From positions 1 through 64,000 of the forward strand of contig NZ_SMGQ01000019.1 of assembly GCF_004339095.1 (NCBI RefSeq): a stretch of 64,000 bases of DNA, given 5' to 3'. The position numbers and the translations under genes were made by a program. The notes beneath the pieces are model-generated. The model was given only the letters and a program-made list of their open reading frames with translations, did not search any database and was not told the DNA's origin. Shown piece after piece: positions 1-8,809 of this stretch; position 1 is the stretch's first letter, and the number at the start of each line of letters is the position of its first letter. This DNA is from Natranaerovirga hydrolytica. Its GTDB lineage: Bacteria > Bacillota > Clostridia > Lachnospirales > DSM-24629.

Positions 1-110
1 CTGACACTTCTTTCGAAGTTTTTGTTACTTGATCTTTTTGAAATTCTTTAGAATTTCGGGTTGCTTCACTGTTTAGTTATCATTGTGCTTTTTAAAGAGC
101 AAAATCTATG
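1..110 (-). other. rRNA operon leader (rRNA genes beyond left edge)
   Basis: Read on the minus strand, this stretch has a boxA-like antitermination element, TGCTCTTTAAA, at 101-91. It is followed by the AACTAAACAGTG stretch often seen in clostridial rRNA leaders or spacers and by two short hairpins (40-57 and 8-19). With the strong promoter at 241-213 this is best explained as the leader of an rRNA operon reading leftward out of the window. No mature rRNA sequence is visible, so it could also be described simply as a boxA-containing leader. Confidence 0.65.
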
Positions 111-212
111 TTATCATAAATCTTTTTAGATTTCAAGTCTTTTTTTAATTTTCTTTTAAAATTTTAATTCGCTAATGTTTGGCGTTGTTACCTTGCCTCA
201 CCAGCGAATTGT

Positions 213-241
213 ATTATAGCACCCTGAGAATATAATGTCAA
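213..241 (-). promoter_or_regulatory. Strong sigma-A promoter, probably rRNA operon
   Basis: The minus strand shows a consensus -35 TTGACA (241-236), a 17-bp spacer and a consensus -10 TATAAT (218-213) preceded by TG (extended -10). It starts 7 bp after the cvpA stop codon and fires toward the boxA leader. A perfect 8-bp inverted repeat (AATTCGCT at 166-173, AGCGAATT at 203-210) lies at the expected start of the transcript. Confidence 0.85.
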
Positions 242-247
242 CACATT

Positions 248-952
248 TCACAAAATATTTTTGGATAAATCTAAAATGATCTTTAATAGCACATTATTAT
301 TATATAAAGCACTAGCAAAACTGGATTCATTTATCTTCTCAAATACAATCATAACCAATCCATTTGTGCTAAAGAAAGTAATGATTATAAATACAAACCA
401 AACTTTTATTAAACCTAATATTAATCCAAAACCTATGCCTAACAATTTATTGACTGAGTTTAAAACTGGGAGCTTACTTATTATATCCAAAGTTCTAATT
501 AATATTCTAAGTCCTATATAAACAATCAAAAATATTATTATAAATGATAATATGTTAATTGCTATTCTGGCAATATAACCACTAATGTAATCTTCCAACC
601 GATTCACTTGTAATATATCGTAAACTTCCCGATTATTATTTACCAACAAACTCTCTCTAATGGTAGATGGTAATGGTAGGTTATTAATTAAACTTGTTTG
701 TTCTTCTAATGTTTGACTACCACTTAATTGCTCCTCTAAGTTCAACGTATTACTTATAGAACTTTGAAATGATTCATATATATTTGTATGCTGGCTAATT
801 AGCCTACTACCTACAGGATATAATTGTACCGTTAGTAAAATTGTTAATAATAAAGATACCAATGAAAACAAGGACAAAATAAATCCTCTTCTATAAGCTC
901 TTAATGTACAAAAAACAATGATTCCTATTATAATAATATCAAGCCAATTCAT
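248..952 (-). CDS. cvpA: CvpA family membrane protein
   Basis: A 234-residue integral membrane protein with an N-terminal pair of hydrophobic segments (about 4-22 and 27-47), an extracytoplasmic region of about 80 residues, and two more segments (about 127-152 and 170-195). The opening NWLDIIIIGI followed by RRGF matches the CvpA/colicin V production family, whose cellular role in Firmicutes is poorly defined. It is the last gene of a minus-strand set (YkvI-like, DUF5711, CvpA) with an 11-bp gap to its upstream neighbour, so probably one operon. Family assignment is firm; function is not. Confidence 0.85.
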   Translation of the reverse strand: MNWLDIIIIGIIVFCTLRAYRRGFILSLFSLVSLLLTILLTVQLYPVGSRLISQHTNIYESFQSSISNTLNLEEQLSGSQTLEEQTSLINNLPLPSTIRESLLVNNNREVYDILQVNRLEDYISGYIARIAINILSFIIIFLIVYIGLRILIRTLDIISKLPVLNSVNKLLGIGFGLILGLIKVWFVFIIITFFSTNGLVMIVFEKINESSFASALYNNNVLLKIILDLSKNIL

Positions 953-962
953 ACTACCCCTC

Positions 963-2084
963 CTATTGTAACTTAATAATCTGTGTGTTATTTATACTTA
1001 CCAATACATACTCATCTGCACTAATAGGCAAAATTTGTTGTATGGCCCAATCCAATGTCTCTTCAAACAATAAATTCCCTTCAGGTGAATATATTTTGTA
1101 TGCCCAATCATTATGTAGAATGATTTGATTTTTTGAGGCGACTATATTATTGTAGTCGATTTCTATACTTGTACTATTTATTTTCTCCCCTTTTAGATTA
1201 TACACTTCCATTACTTTTGTATCTTTTTCTAGTATAACACCTATTGTATTTTCTAACGTTATGACAGATCGTATTTCTTCTTCTATTTCAACTTTTACTT
1301 TTTGTTCTGGGTTATTGATCATTTCATATATTAAAAACCCTTTGTCTGAAAAAAAGACTACGTTGTTATTCAAAAATTCAACCTTAGGTATAATGGTAGC
1401 TTCTAACCTAAATGAGCCCAATATCCGTTCAATAAAATTCTGTCCAATATTACTAAAGTTATAAAATGTTAATCTGCTTTCTGATTCAACACCATCAGTA
1501 TAATAATAACTTGTGGCTAATCTTGTTCCATCATTTGATATGGCAACATCTAACGGATAACCATTTCTTTCAAAATTCGTTTGGCTGGCAGCAATAACTT
1601 CCCCATCTTTTGTATATAAAGTAATAAAATGTCTATTATTGCGCTCCTCTGTGATGCTGATATATCCTTCTTCATTTACTGCAAAATCTATTATTTTATT
1701 ATTGGTATATATTTTATTAACAATTCCCGATTCATCAAATAGATAAATATATTGTCCTGCATAATCTGCAACGGCTAGATAATTTTCTTCAATCTTTAAC
1801 CTAGGCCTTCGCATTGTATAAGCATAATCCCATATTACCTCTCCATTTGTATCTATTAATCGAATGCCATCTCTACTCACAAGTACAATACTATTATTCC
1901 CATAAACATCATATATAACTTGTGAATTATTATGTTCAAATTCCATTATTGTTTCATATGTAGAAAATCCATTTCTATCAATATTGCCCTTAACTGTTAT
2001 CGCAAATATTACGCCTGTTATTAAAAAAAAACTTAAAAGATATATTTTTCTTTTCCTATTATTTTTTTTATTATTTTTATCCAT
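963..2084 (-). CDS. DUF5711 family membrane-anchored beta-propeller-like protein
   Basis: A 373-residue protein with a basic N-terminus, one membrane segment at about 13-30 and a large outside domain. That domain is made of repeated short beta units with aromatic and Gly-Asp turns (for example SRDGIRLIDTNGEVIWDY and YTKDGEVIAAS), which suggests a WD/PQQ-like propeller. The pattern and the position directly before cvpA fit the DUF5711 family of clostridia. It probably acts at the cell surface, perhaps with CvpA, but no biochemical role is known and none can be deduced here. Confidence 0.7.
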   Translation of the reverse strand: MDKNNKKNNRKRKIYLLSFFLITGVIFAITVKGNIDRNGFSTYETIMEFEHNNSQVIYDVYGNNSIVLVSRDGIRLIDTNGEVIWDYAYTMRRPRLKIEENYLAVADYAGQYIYLFDESGIVNKIYTNNKIIDFAVNEEGYISITEERNNRHFITLYTKDGEVIAASQTNFERNGYPLDVAISNDGTRLATSYYYTDGVESESRLTFYNFSNIGQNFIERILGSFRLEATIIPKVEFLNNNVVFFSDKGFLIYEMINNPEQKVKVEIEEEIRSVITLENTIGVILEKDTKVMEVYNLKGEKINSTSIEIDYNNIVASKNQIILHNDWAYKIYSPEGNLLFEETLDWAIQQILPISADEYVLVSINNTQIIKLQ

Positions 2085-2108
2085 CCTTAGTCTCCCTTTA
2101 AAGAAAAT

Positions 2109-3167
2109 TTATCCCTTCATTTTCTTGGCTTTATATTTTACAAAGTATATGACGATCAAAATCAACTCAAATAAGCCAATGTAACCAAATAAGGGGTAAA
2201 TATTGTGTACCATCGTTGAAAACCCTATCTGAGCAAATAAAAAACTAACACTTATAAATGTAACCATGGTTAAATAATTCTTCTTCTTCCCTGGATTTAA
2301 CTTTGTAAGTACGCCATATCCATTAGCAACTGCTGTGGTAAACATCGCTGTCAATATGATGCCTATATAAATATATTGTATGGAAGGCGCATACATCATT
2401 ACAATAGTTAACATAGGTATTTCTATGCCTTGAATATTATTATAATTTATTATTGTAATTATGCCAAGGAAAATTCCTAAAATCCCTAAAGACATTCCCG
2501 AGATCAAACTACTGTAAAATGCAATTTTTTTATTTTTTATGTATTGATTTAAATTGGTTAGTACCACAATGGCTGTAATTAAATTATAAGATATGTATAT
2601 GATAGCAGAGGTAAACCAATTGTTTCTTACATCGTATAATACCACACTTAGGCTTTGAAAAGCTTCTGAGCTTTTAAAAACCAAAATGTACAACCCAAGT
2701 AATAAGCTGCCTATTAATAAAATAGGTGCTAAAATTGCGTTAATAGCAACTACTCCTTTTGCACCAAAGACAAATGTGCCTAAACAACAAATGGCCATTA
2801 ATAAAACGCCCCACTCGTATGGCAAACTAAATTTTTGCTCAATTAATGCACCCCCGCCTGCCAACATGACACAAAAGCAAGCAAACATAAACCCTACAAT
2901 AGCCCATTCTAGCATCCCACCAATAAAGTCTCCTGTTATTGGATTAATAAAGTCTCTAAATGTTTTTACTTTTTTTATATATATTAACTCCATAACCGCC
3001 CATCCAACAATAAAAAACAAGAAACCTGTTAAAATTAAGCCGTAAATACCGTCAAATCCATAAATGGCAAAAAAATTAAGCATTTCTTGGCCTGATGCAA
3101 ATCCTGCTCCAATAACTGTTCCTACATATACCGAAGTTATTTTAAAAATATTTTTTATATTATCCAT
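2109..3167 (-). CDS. YkvI family transporter-like membrane protein
   Basis: A 352-residue, very hydrophobic protein with about ten predicted membrane segments. The first contains GTVIGAGFASGQE, the glycine-rich unwound-helix signature of YkvI proteins, which belong to the LeuT/APC fold superfamily of amino acid transporters. It opens the minus-strand set leading into the DUF5711 and cvpA genes, with a 24-bp gap. The substrate is unknown. It ends in a basic tail, KYKAKKMKG. Assignment to the family is good; transport activity is inferred from fold only. Confidence 0.75.
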   Translation of the reverse strand: MDNIKNIFKITSVYVGTVIGAGFASGQEMLNFFAIYGFDGIYGLILTGFLFFIVGWAVMELIYIKKVKTFRDFINPITGDFIGGMLEWAIVGFMFACFCVMLAGGGALIEQKFSLPYEWGVLLMAICCLGTFVFGAKGVVAINAILAPILLIGSLLLGLYILVFKSSEAFQSLSVVLYDVRNNWFTSAIIYISYNLITAIVVLTNLNQYIKNKKIAFYSSLISGMSLGILGIFLGIITIINYNNIQGIEIPMLTIVMMYAPSIQYIYIGIILTAMFTTAVANGYGVLTKLNPGKKKNYLTMVTFISVSFLFAQIGFSTMVHNIYPLFGYIGLFELILIVIYFVKYKAKKMKG

Positions 3168-3340
3168 ACCACTCTTCCCTCATATCTTTTCTTCAACTTA
3201 TATTTTTCTTTTTCATAACTAGTATATGTTGTACCCATTATAAGCAGAACTTTAATACAGATTTTTTAATCCTCTTCTTTTTTAATAATGAGAGATATTA
3301 TTTGTATATATTAGGTATAATATAGTAATATATTAAATAA

Positions 3341-3400
3341 AGACTTTCATTGAAAACTTGTGCCTGAAAGGCAGTGTAAGGCACGTTATAAATTAATATG
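3341..3400. repeat. Dispersed palindromic repeat, copy A
   Basis: Contains AGACTTTCATT, then AACTTGTGCCT, a short loop and AGGCAC, ending with AAATTAATAT. It closely matches the copy at 41151-41206 in the same order, and shares modules with copies near 6840, 36695, 37985, 43680 and 49440. Here it lies in the leader of pepF, just before the ribosome binding site. Confidence 0.65.
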
Positions 3401-3412
3401 AGGTGAGCATTT

Positions 3413-5221
3413 ATGAAAAATAATAGTAAGACAAAAATACCAACTCGAAATGAGGTAGATGACCAGTATAAATGGTCTTTAAAGGATATGATTACCAATC
3501 CTACTCAGTGGCAGTCTATTTATGACCAATGTACTAAATCCATTAAAAAAATAGCTACCTATCAACATAGAATATGTGAAAGTTCCACTACTCTGTATAG
3601 TTGTTTGACTTTAAGAGATGATCTTTTTATTCAGTTTGAAACTTTATATGTGTATTCTAATATGAATTTTCATGAGGATACCACCAATAATGACATGCAA
3701 ATTCTTGTTCAAAAAGCAAATACTTTAAAAGCCAAAGTAGAGGAAGCAACTTCATTTATTGAACCTGAAATTTTAGAAAAGGAGTTAACAGACATTGAGT
3801 TTTTTATTTCACAAGAACCTCAATTAAAGGTTTATACTCATTATTTTAATGACTTGTTTAGAAAGAAAAAACATATTCTTTCAAGAACAGAAGAAGCTTT
3901 ACTTGCAAAGGCAAGTGATTTCTCTTCAAGTGTTCAAAATATCTTTTCTATGTATAATGAAGCTGACATAAAATTTCCTAACATCCAAGATGATATGGGA
4001 CGTACTGTAGAACTGACTAAAGGCAGATATATTAACTTCTTAGAATCAAAAAATCGTCAAGTGCGTAAAGATGCTTTTAATGGATTGTTTTCAACTTATA
4101 ACAATCATAGAAACACCCTTGCTTCTATTTATATAAGTAATGTTAAAAAACATGTTTTTTATAAAAATGCTAGAAATTTTTCTTCATCCTTAGAGGCATC
4201 TTTATTTGAAAACAATATCCCTACTAAAGTTTATACCCAATTAATTGATACTGTAGGCGATTATCTGCCAAAAATGCACCAATATATAGCGATACGCAAA
4301 AGAGCTTTAAAGCTAGATACAATTGATTATTATGATTTATACACACCTATTATAGATTCTATAGATACAAAAACAACTTATCCTCAGGCAAAAGAAACCG
4401 TCATAAAATCCTTAGAAGTACTAGGCCAAGAATATACTTCTTTATTAAAGCATGCCTTTAATAATAACTGGATAGATGTTTATGAAAACAAAGGCAAACG
4501 TAGTGGCGCATACAGTTGGGGCACATACAGTGCTCACCCCTATGTACTGCTTAATTATAGCAATACTCTAAAAGATATGTTTACCTTAACTCATGAAATG
4601 GGGCATGCGTTGCACTCCTATTACTCAAATAAAAATCAAGCCTATATAAATTCTAATTATACTATTTTTCTAGCAGAAGTAGCATCTACTGTTAACGAAG
4701 CTTTGTTAATGGCTTACTTAAAATCTACTACTACGGATCAAAAAATGAAGCTTTATCTCATTAATTATTTTATGGAACAATTTAGAGGAACGGTTTTTAG
4801 ACAAACCATGTTTGCTGAATTTGAAAAAATCACACATGAATTAGTTGAAGCTGGAGAATCTTTAACTGCTGATAAATTATGTGAAATTTATTATGATTTA
4901 AATGTTAAATATTATGGTAAATCAATGGCTGAAAATGATTTAATTGGTATTGAATGGGCAAGAATACCTCATTTTTACTATAATTTTTATGTTTATCAAT
5001 ATGCTACTGGATACTCTTCGGCAATTGCTTTGTCTCAAAAAATATTGAATAACCCATCCTCTGTAGACTTTTACTTTGAGTTTCTTAAAAGTGGAGGCTC
5101 TGATTATTCTATGAACATCTTAAGAAATTCAGGTGTGGATATGGGCTCACAAGAACCGATAGCTTCAGCATTAGATGTATTTTCTTCTTTAGTAGATGAA
5201 ATGGATTCTATTATAGAATAA
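3413..5221 (+). CDS. pepF: Oligoendopeptidase F
   Basis: A 602-residue M3-family zinc metallopeptidase that cleaves short peptides in the cytoplasm. The catalytic HEMGH motif is at residues 394-398, with the downstream glutamate ligand in the AEVAST segment near residue 422. The length is normal for PepF (about 600). The ATG is preceded by GAGGTGAGC. It is monocistronic, facing away from the YkvI-like gene and converging with the LysM protein gene, with a long inverted repeat between them. There is no signal peptide. Confidence 0.93.
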   Translation: MKNNSKTKIPTRNEVDDQYKWSLKDMITNPTQWQSIYDQCTKSIKKIATYQHRICESSTTLYSCLTLRDDLFIQFETLYVYSNMNFHEDTTNNDMQILVQKANTLKAKVEEATSFIEPEILEKELTDIEFFISQEPQLKVYTHYFNDLFRKKKHILSRTEEALLAKASDFSSSVQNIFSMYNEADIKFPNIQDDMGRTVELTKGRYINFLESKNRQVRKDAFNGLFSTYNNHRNTLASIYISNVKKHVFYKNARNFSSSLEASLFENNIPTKVYTQLIDTVGDYLPKMHQYIAIRKRALKLDTIDYYDLYTPIIDSIDTKTTYPQAKETVIKSLEVLGQEYTSLLKHAFNNNWIDVYENKGKRSGAYSWGTYSAHPYVLLNYSNTLKDMFTLTHEMGHALHSYYSNKNQAYINSNYTIFLAEVASTVNEALLMAYLKSTTTDQKMKLYLINYFMEQFRGTVFRQTMFAEFEKITHELVEAGESLTADKLCEIYYDLNVKYYGKSMAENDLIGIEWARIPHFYYNFYVYQYATGYSSAIALSQKILNNPSSVDFYFEFLKSGGSDYSMNILRNSGVDMGSQEPIASALDVFSSLVDEMDSIIE

Positions 5222-5242
5222 ATCTCTTTTTAAATTGATAAC

Positions 5243-5322
5243 AATAGGATAGTATATGGTTTTTATCTTTTACAGGCGTTACGATGATTGACGACTATAA
5301 AGTAACCTTATACTATCCTATT
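5243..5322. terminator. Long inverted repeat between converging genes, likely bidirectional terminator
   Basis: Nearly complementary 19-base arms at 5243-5261 and 5304-5322 enclose a 42-base interior, followed by a T-rich run on the plus strand. It separates converging pepF and the LysM protein gene. The interior is longer than in a normal terminator loop. Confidence 0.6.
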
Positions 5323-5326
5323 ATTT

Positions 5327-6562
5327 TTAATTTGGGTTAGGCAATTTAATGCTTTGTCCAATATATATTTTGTCAGGATTGTTAATACCATTTATCTCCA
5401 TTATTTCACCCATTTTTAATGAATTATTGTATAGCCTAAAACAAATTTGAGCTAACGTATCTCCTTCTTGTATGGTATATTCTATTAATTCTTGCTGGAT
5501 GACTTCTTGCACTTCAGGTTCTGATGAATTTTCCACTTCCTGAAATTCAGTTTCTTGAGATTCTAGTTCTTCAGGTTCAGACTCTTGTTGAGAAGTTTCT
5601 TGTTCATCATTTGGAGGACTATTTTCTTGTATATCCCTTTCTTGCTCATTATTTTCCTCTTGTTGGTCTCCTTCTAAGTCATCGCCTTCTTCCTCTGTCA
5701 TTAGAGTATCTTCTTCTCTATTGTCCCTACTATTACTCGAAAGAGTATGTGTCAAGTTATTCAGCGTTGTTTCTAAATTTCTCATTTTATCATAGTTGTT
5801 CAATAATGCAGCGCCTATTACAAGCACTATGATTGCTAAGGCACCACTTGTAACATATAGCATATTTATAAGTTTTTTATGATAGACTTCTTGCTTTCTA
5901 TTTTGAACTTGTTTTCTAAAATTAACAATGACTTCTTCTTCTTCTTCAGGTTCATTTTTTTTGTTGGATATTTTATAACTTAACATATATTGGTGCATTT
6001 TTTCGTTTCTTTCATAATAAATGTAATACCCATTTTGCTTGCGAAGTTTTTGACGTTCATACAAGTAAAAGCCACTTTCCTTTTCTAACGGGTCCATTAC
6101 CAATAAGAGTCTATCTGTCCCTGGAAAGTTATCTGTATGGGCTTTTATTAATCCCTCACTTAAATTAATTGAGTATCCTGGATTAGAAAACATCCAACCG
6201 ATTATCTTATAGTCATCAAAGTACTCTTTTATTTTATCATAAATATATGTCCACGTTTCACTGGTAAGAATAATGCCTGATTTATTATGCAAAAAGTATT
6301 TGCCTTGTACCGCTCCACTGATAAGAAAAACCTTTTGGTTTTCATATCTGTAATATTTACCCAGTAATACAGCAATTTGAGAGTTGTCCATGTCTGAAGA
6401 TGCATACTGATACAAATATGTATATACATAATCTTCTATAAAAATTTTTTTATTTCCTGAAGAAACTTCCCCTATTTGACGAACATTTTTAGGTAATTCT
6501 TTTATTTCTTTTAAATGCTCATCCGAAATACTCTCATCGTAAGTATTTAAAATTTCTATCAT
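5327..6562 (-). CDS. JAMM-like domain, TM segment and LysM protein
   Basis: A 411-residue protein with an unusual build. Residues about 1-215 resemble a Mov34/JAB (MPN) fold: an IAVLLGKYY strand, then IIGWMFSNPGYSINLS, then TDRLLLVMDPLEKESGFYLY. The HxH zinc ligands of active JAMM enzymes are absent, so this half is probably not catalytic. One membrane segment follows at about 235-256, then a Glu/Gln-rich linker (about 270-360), then a C-terminal LysM module (about 365-409, with TIQEGDTLAQICFRLY). The topology would be a cytoplasmic sensor-like domain joined to a wall-binding LysM. It has a good GGGGGTGC ribosome binding site. Function unknown; the JAMM comparison is by pattern only. Confidence 0.65.
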   Translation of the reverse strand: MIEILNTYDESISDEHLKEIKELPKNVRQIGEVSSGNKKIFIEDYVYTYLYQYASSDMDNSQIAVLLGKYYRYENQKVFLISGAVQGKYFLHNKSGIILTSETWTYIYDKIKEYFDDYKIIGWMFSNPGYSINLSEGLIKAHTDNFPGTDRLLLVMDPLEKESGFYLYERQKLRKQNGYYIYYERNEKMHQYMLSYKISNKKNEPEEEEEVIVNFRKQVQNRKQEVYHKKLINMLYVTSGALAIIVLVIGAALLNNYDKMRNLETTLNNLTHTLSSNSRDNREEDTLMTEEEGDDLEGDQQEENNEQERDIQENSPPNDEQETSQQESEPEELESQETEFQEVENSSEPEVQEVIQQELIEYTIQEGDTLAQICFRLYNNSLKMGEIMEINGINNPDKIYIGQSIKLPNPN

Positions 6563-6826
6563 AATTTATGCACCCCCTAAATACATTTAAGTATTGAGTA
6601 TTTTGTTACATAAATTTTACCACGGTCAATTTATAAATTTTAGTGTTTTATGTCGCGGCTAACCCTATTTTCATCGCATTATTAAATAATTTATGATGCT
6701 AAGTATTCTAATTCGGCAAATTATGTATTAAATTTCATTTTTTTATAAATACTTTGTTCTTTTAAAGCACTTGTTATAAAAATTATATGTTTAACTTTCT
6801 TGCTATTGGGACAAAATTAAATATGT

Positions 6827-6950
6827 CTTAACTTGTAACATGCCTCTTTCTAAGGCAAGAGAAACAAGTTGAGTTGAAAGCATTCATTTCAAATCCTTAC
6901 GAGTAAGTTTGCAAATTAGACTTTCATATTAACTTGTAAATATGCCTTGC
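6827..6950. repeat. Dispersed palindromic repeat, copy B (two hairpin modules)
   Basis: The first module is AACTTGT, a loop holding GCCT...AGGC, then ACAAGTT (about 6829-6870). The second runs from GAAAGCATTC to AAATTAGACTTTC (about 6875-6926) with TCCTTACGAGTAAG inside. A further AACTTGTAAATATGCCTT follows at 6931-6948. The second module matches the reverse complement of the copy at 43720-43774. The rest of the 6563-6984 gap is AT-rich, with no gene recognised. Confidence 0.65.
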
Positions 6951-6984
6951 GCTTAACTTAAAAATTATTTTGGACGGTGATATT

Positions 6985-7593
6985 TTGAATTTATTAAAAA
7001 AAAGTAATAAAAAAAGCTTTTTATTTGACATTAACGATACATACAACACAAAAGAGTTTGGAAGTGTATTATATTATCTTATTCTTAAAAACTCAGGTTA
7101 TCTTCAACCCATTGTGTTTTTGTGTATTGGAACAGACCGAGCTACTGGTGATGCTTTAGGACCCATTATAGGCTACAAATTAGATAAACTTAATCTGACC
7201 AGCGTCTATATCTATGGAACCCTTAATGAACCTGTTCATGCTAAAAATATTGAAGCAACTGTGGAAACCATTAAACGCACCCATAAGAACCCTTTTATTA
7301 TTGCTATTGATGCTTGTCTTGGTAAAATTGATCATATTGGTAATGTTACCTTAGGTGAAGGCTCCATAAAGCCAGGTGCCGGCGTCAATAAAACATTACC
7401 ACCTGTTGGTGACTTGTATATTACTGGCATTGTAAATTTTAGTGGTTTTATGGATACGCTTATTTTACAAAACACAAGGCTTAACACCGTAATGAATATG
7501 TCCGATTTTATATGTGAAGGCATTGCCATAACTTATAAAAAACTCAATTCAAATACTTACAATACCAAACCCATGACAGAAATGCAGATATAA
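6985..7593 (+). CDS. yyaC: YyaC family sporulation protein (GPR-like)
   Basis: A DUF1256/YyaC protein, related in fold to the germination protease GPR and found in spore formers. Seen here are CIGTDRATGDALGP, YGTLNEPVHA, IAIDACLG, GSIKPGAGV and ITGIVNFSGFM, all typical. The preferred start is TTG at 6985, 4 bases after GGTGA, giving 202 residues; an upstream TTG at 6970 lacks such a site. In Bacillus subtilis yyaC lies close to the soj-spo0J region, and here it is in the same origin-side arm. Its molecular activity is not well established. Confidence 0.88.
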   Translation: MNLLKKSNKKSFLFDINDTYNTKEFGSVLYYLILKNSGYLQPIVFLCIGTDRATGDALGPIIGYKLDKLNLTSVYIYGTLNEPVHAKNIEATVETIKRTHKNPFIIAIDACLGKIDHIGNVTLGEGSIKPGAGVNKTLPPVGDLYITGIVNFSGFMDTLILQNTRLNTVMNMSDFICEGIAITYKKLNSNTYNTKPMTEMQI

Positions 7594-7598
7594 AAAAA

Positions 7599-7652
7599 GA
7601 CTTCCAAGTAGATACTCTAATTTAATCCATTAGACTGTCTACTTTGGAAGTC
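7599..7652 (-). terminator. Terminator downstream of the PTS IIC gene
   Basis: Arms GACTTCCAAGTAGA (7599-7612) and a matching partner (7638-7652) form a long stem. On the minus strand it is followed by a run of seven T. It lies between converging yyaC and the IIC gene and may also act weakly on the plus strand. Confidence 0.75.
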
Positions 7653-7671
7653 CCTTTGCAAATCACATTTT

Positions 7672-8739
7672 TTACATTTCTAGTTTTAAATCTCCAAACT
7701 TAATAATATCTTTTTTGCGCATCCATTCTGATATCCCTAAAGTTAAAATGGCTGGTAATATAAAATGCAATAAAATGATTTTAGTTACTAAAATCATTGG
7801 GGTTTCATTGCCTATCATTGTTTGCCAAGTCATTAATTGTCCTACTAAACCCGATGTACCCATTCCTGCTCCTGATGGATTATTTTCCATTAAAAATACT
7901 GTAGTAGACAACGGTCCTAATAGGGCACTTGTAATAATAGGGGGTAACCAAATAACTGGTTTGCGCATAATATTTGGCACTTGTAACATAGAAGTTCCTA
8001 AACCTTGTGCCAATAATCCACCCATCTTATTTTCTCTATAACTCATTACAGCAAATCCTACCATTTGGGTTGCACAACCTACTGTTGCTGCTCCAGCCGT
8101 TATACCACCCAAACTAAGTATAATTGCCAATGCCGCTGAACTAATGGGTAAAGTTAACATCATACCCATTACAACTGCCACTATAATACCCATAATAAAA
8201 GGTCTAAGCTCCATACTCCAATTAATAATCTCTCCTACCCATAGCATAAATGCAGAAATAGGTGGACCCACAAATAATCCAATCAAACCACCGGCTACAA
8301 TGGTCACAATAGGTGTAATAACAATATCTAATTTGGTTTTACCTACAATTAATTTACCTATTTCATAACCGACTAATGCTGCAATAAATGCTCCTAAGGG
8401 ATCTCCAGGACCACTTAAAACGATTGTGCCTTCTTGAAACATTGTACCGCTAATAATTCTTCCTGCATAAGCACCAATTAATCCTGTTACCCCACTGGAA
8501 TATAATAATAAAGGCGGTGCTTTAAATTTATGGGTTACACCAATACCAATACCTGCACCTGTTGTAATGGTGGCTACCGTTCCAAGATAATTTAAAAGTT
8601 CTCCTATATTGCCTGGAATCAAATCGCCAATTTGCTGTATAATTAAACCTACAATCAAGGTACAGAATAGCCCTAATGTCATTCCACTAAAACCATCAAT
8701 AAAAATATGTTTAAATATAGCTTTTATTTGATTTTTCAT
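7672..8739 (-). CDS. Stand-alone PTS sugar transporter IIC domain protein (PTS_EIIC_2 type)
   Basis: A 355-residue polytopic protein with about nine hydrophobic segments rich in glycine (TTGAGIGIGVTHKFKAPP, GLIGLFVGPPISAF). It matches the IIC-only PTS_EIIC_2 family. No IIA or IIB gene is nearby, so it may not work as a classical phosphotransferase permease. The start is ATG at 8739, 4 bases after AGGAGGA; a longer in-frame ORF from 8775 lacks such a site. It sits directly downstream of the niacin regulator gene niaR with its own promoter and palindromes, hinting at a niacin- or NAD-linked substrate (inference). Confidence 0.8.
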   Translation of the reverse strand: MKNQIKAIFKHIFIDGFSGMTLGLFCTLIVGLIIQQIGDLIPGNIGELLNYLGTVATITTGAGIGIGVTHKFKAPPLLLYSSGVTGLIGAYAGRIISGTMFQEGTIVLSGPGDPLGAFIAALVGYEIGKLIVGKTKLDIVITPIVTIVAGGLIGLFVGPPISAFMLWVGEIINWSMELRPFIMGIIVAVVMGMMLTLPISSAALAIILSLGGITAGAATVGCATQMVGFAVMSYRENKMGGLLAQGLGTSMLQVPNIMRKPVIWLPPIITSALLGPLSTTVFLMENNPSGAGMGTSGLVGQLMTWQTMIGNETPMILVTKIILLHFILPAILTLGISEWMRKKDIIKFGDLKLEM

Positions 8740-8751
8740 TTCATCCTCCTT

Positions 8752-8809
8752 GTGTATATACACTTGTGTTGACAAGAAAAATCATACCATGGTTTTATGG
8801 TTTAATCAA
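8752..8809 (-). promoter_or_regulatory. Promoter with palindromic operator upstream of the IIC gene
   Basis: On the minus strand, TTGATT (8809-8804), a 17-bp spacer and TATGAT (8786-8781) form a promoter overlapping the end of niaR. Just downstream, at the predicted start point, are CTTGT-GTTG-ACAAG (8763-8776) and a perfect palindrome GTGTATATACAC (8752-8763) ahead of the ribosome binding site. This is a plausible repressor operator, most simply for the adjacent NiaR. Confidence 0.55.

Noticed and set aside
3298-3498. A 66-residue minus-strand ORF over the pepF start
   Set aside because: It overlaps the well-supported pepF start and ribosome binding site on the other strand and has no own site.
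5524-5832. A plus-strand ORF rich in Leu
   Set aside because: It is the complement of the Glu/Gln-rich linker of the LysM protein; low-complexity shadow.
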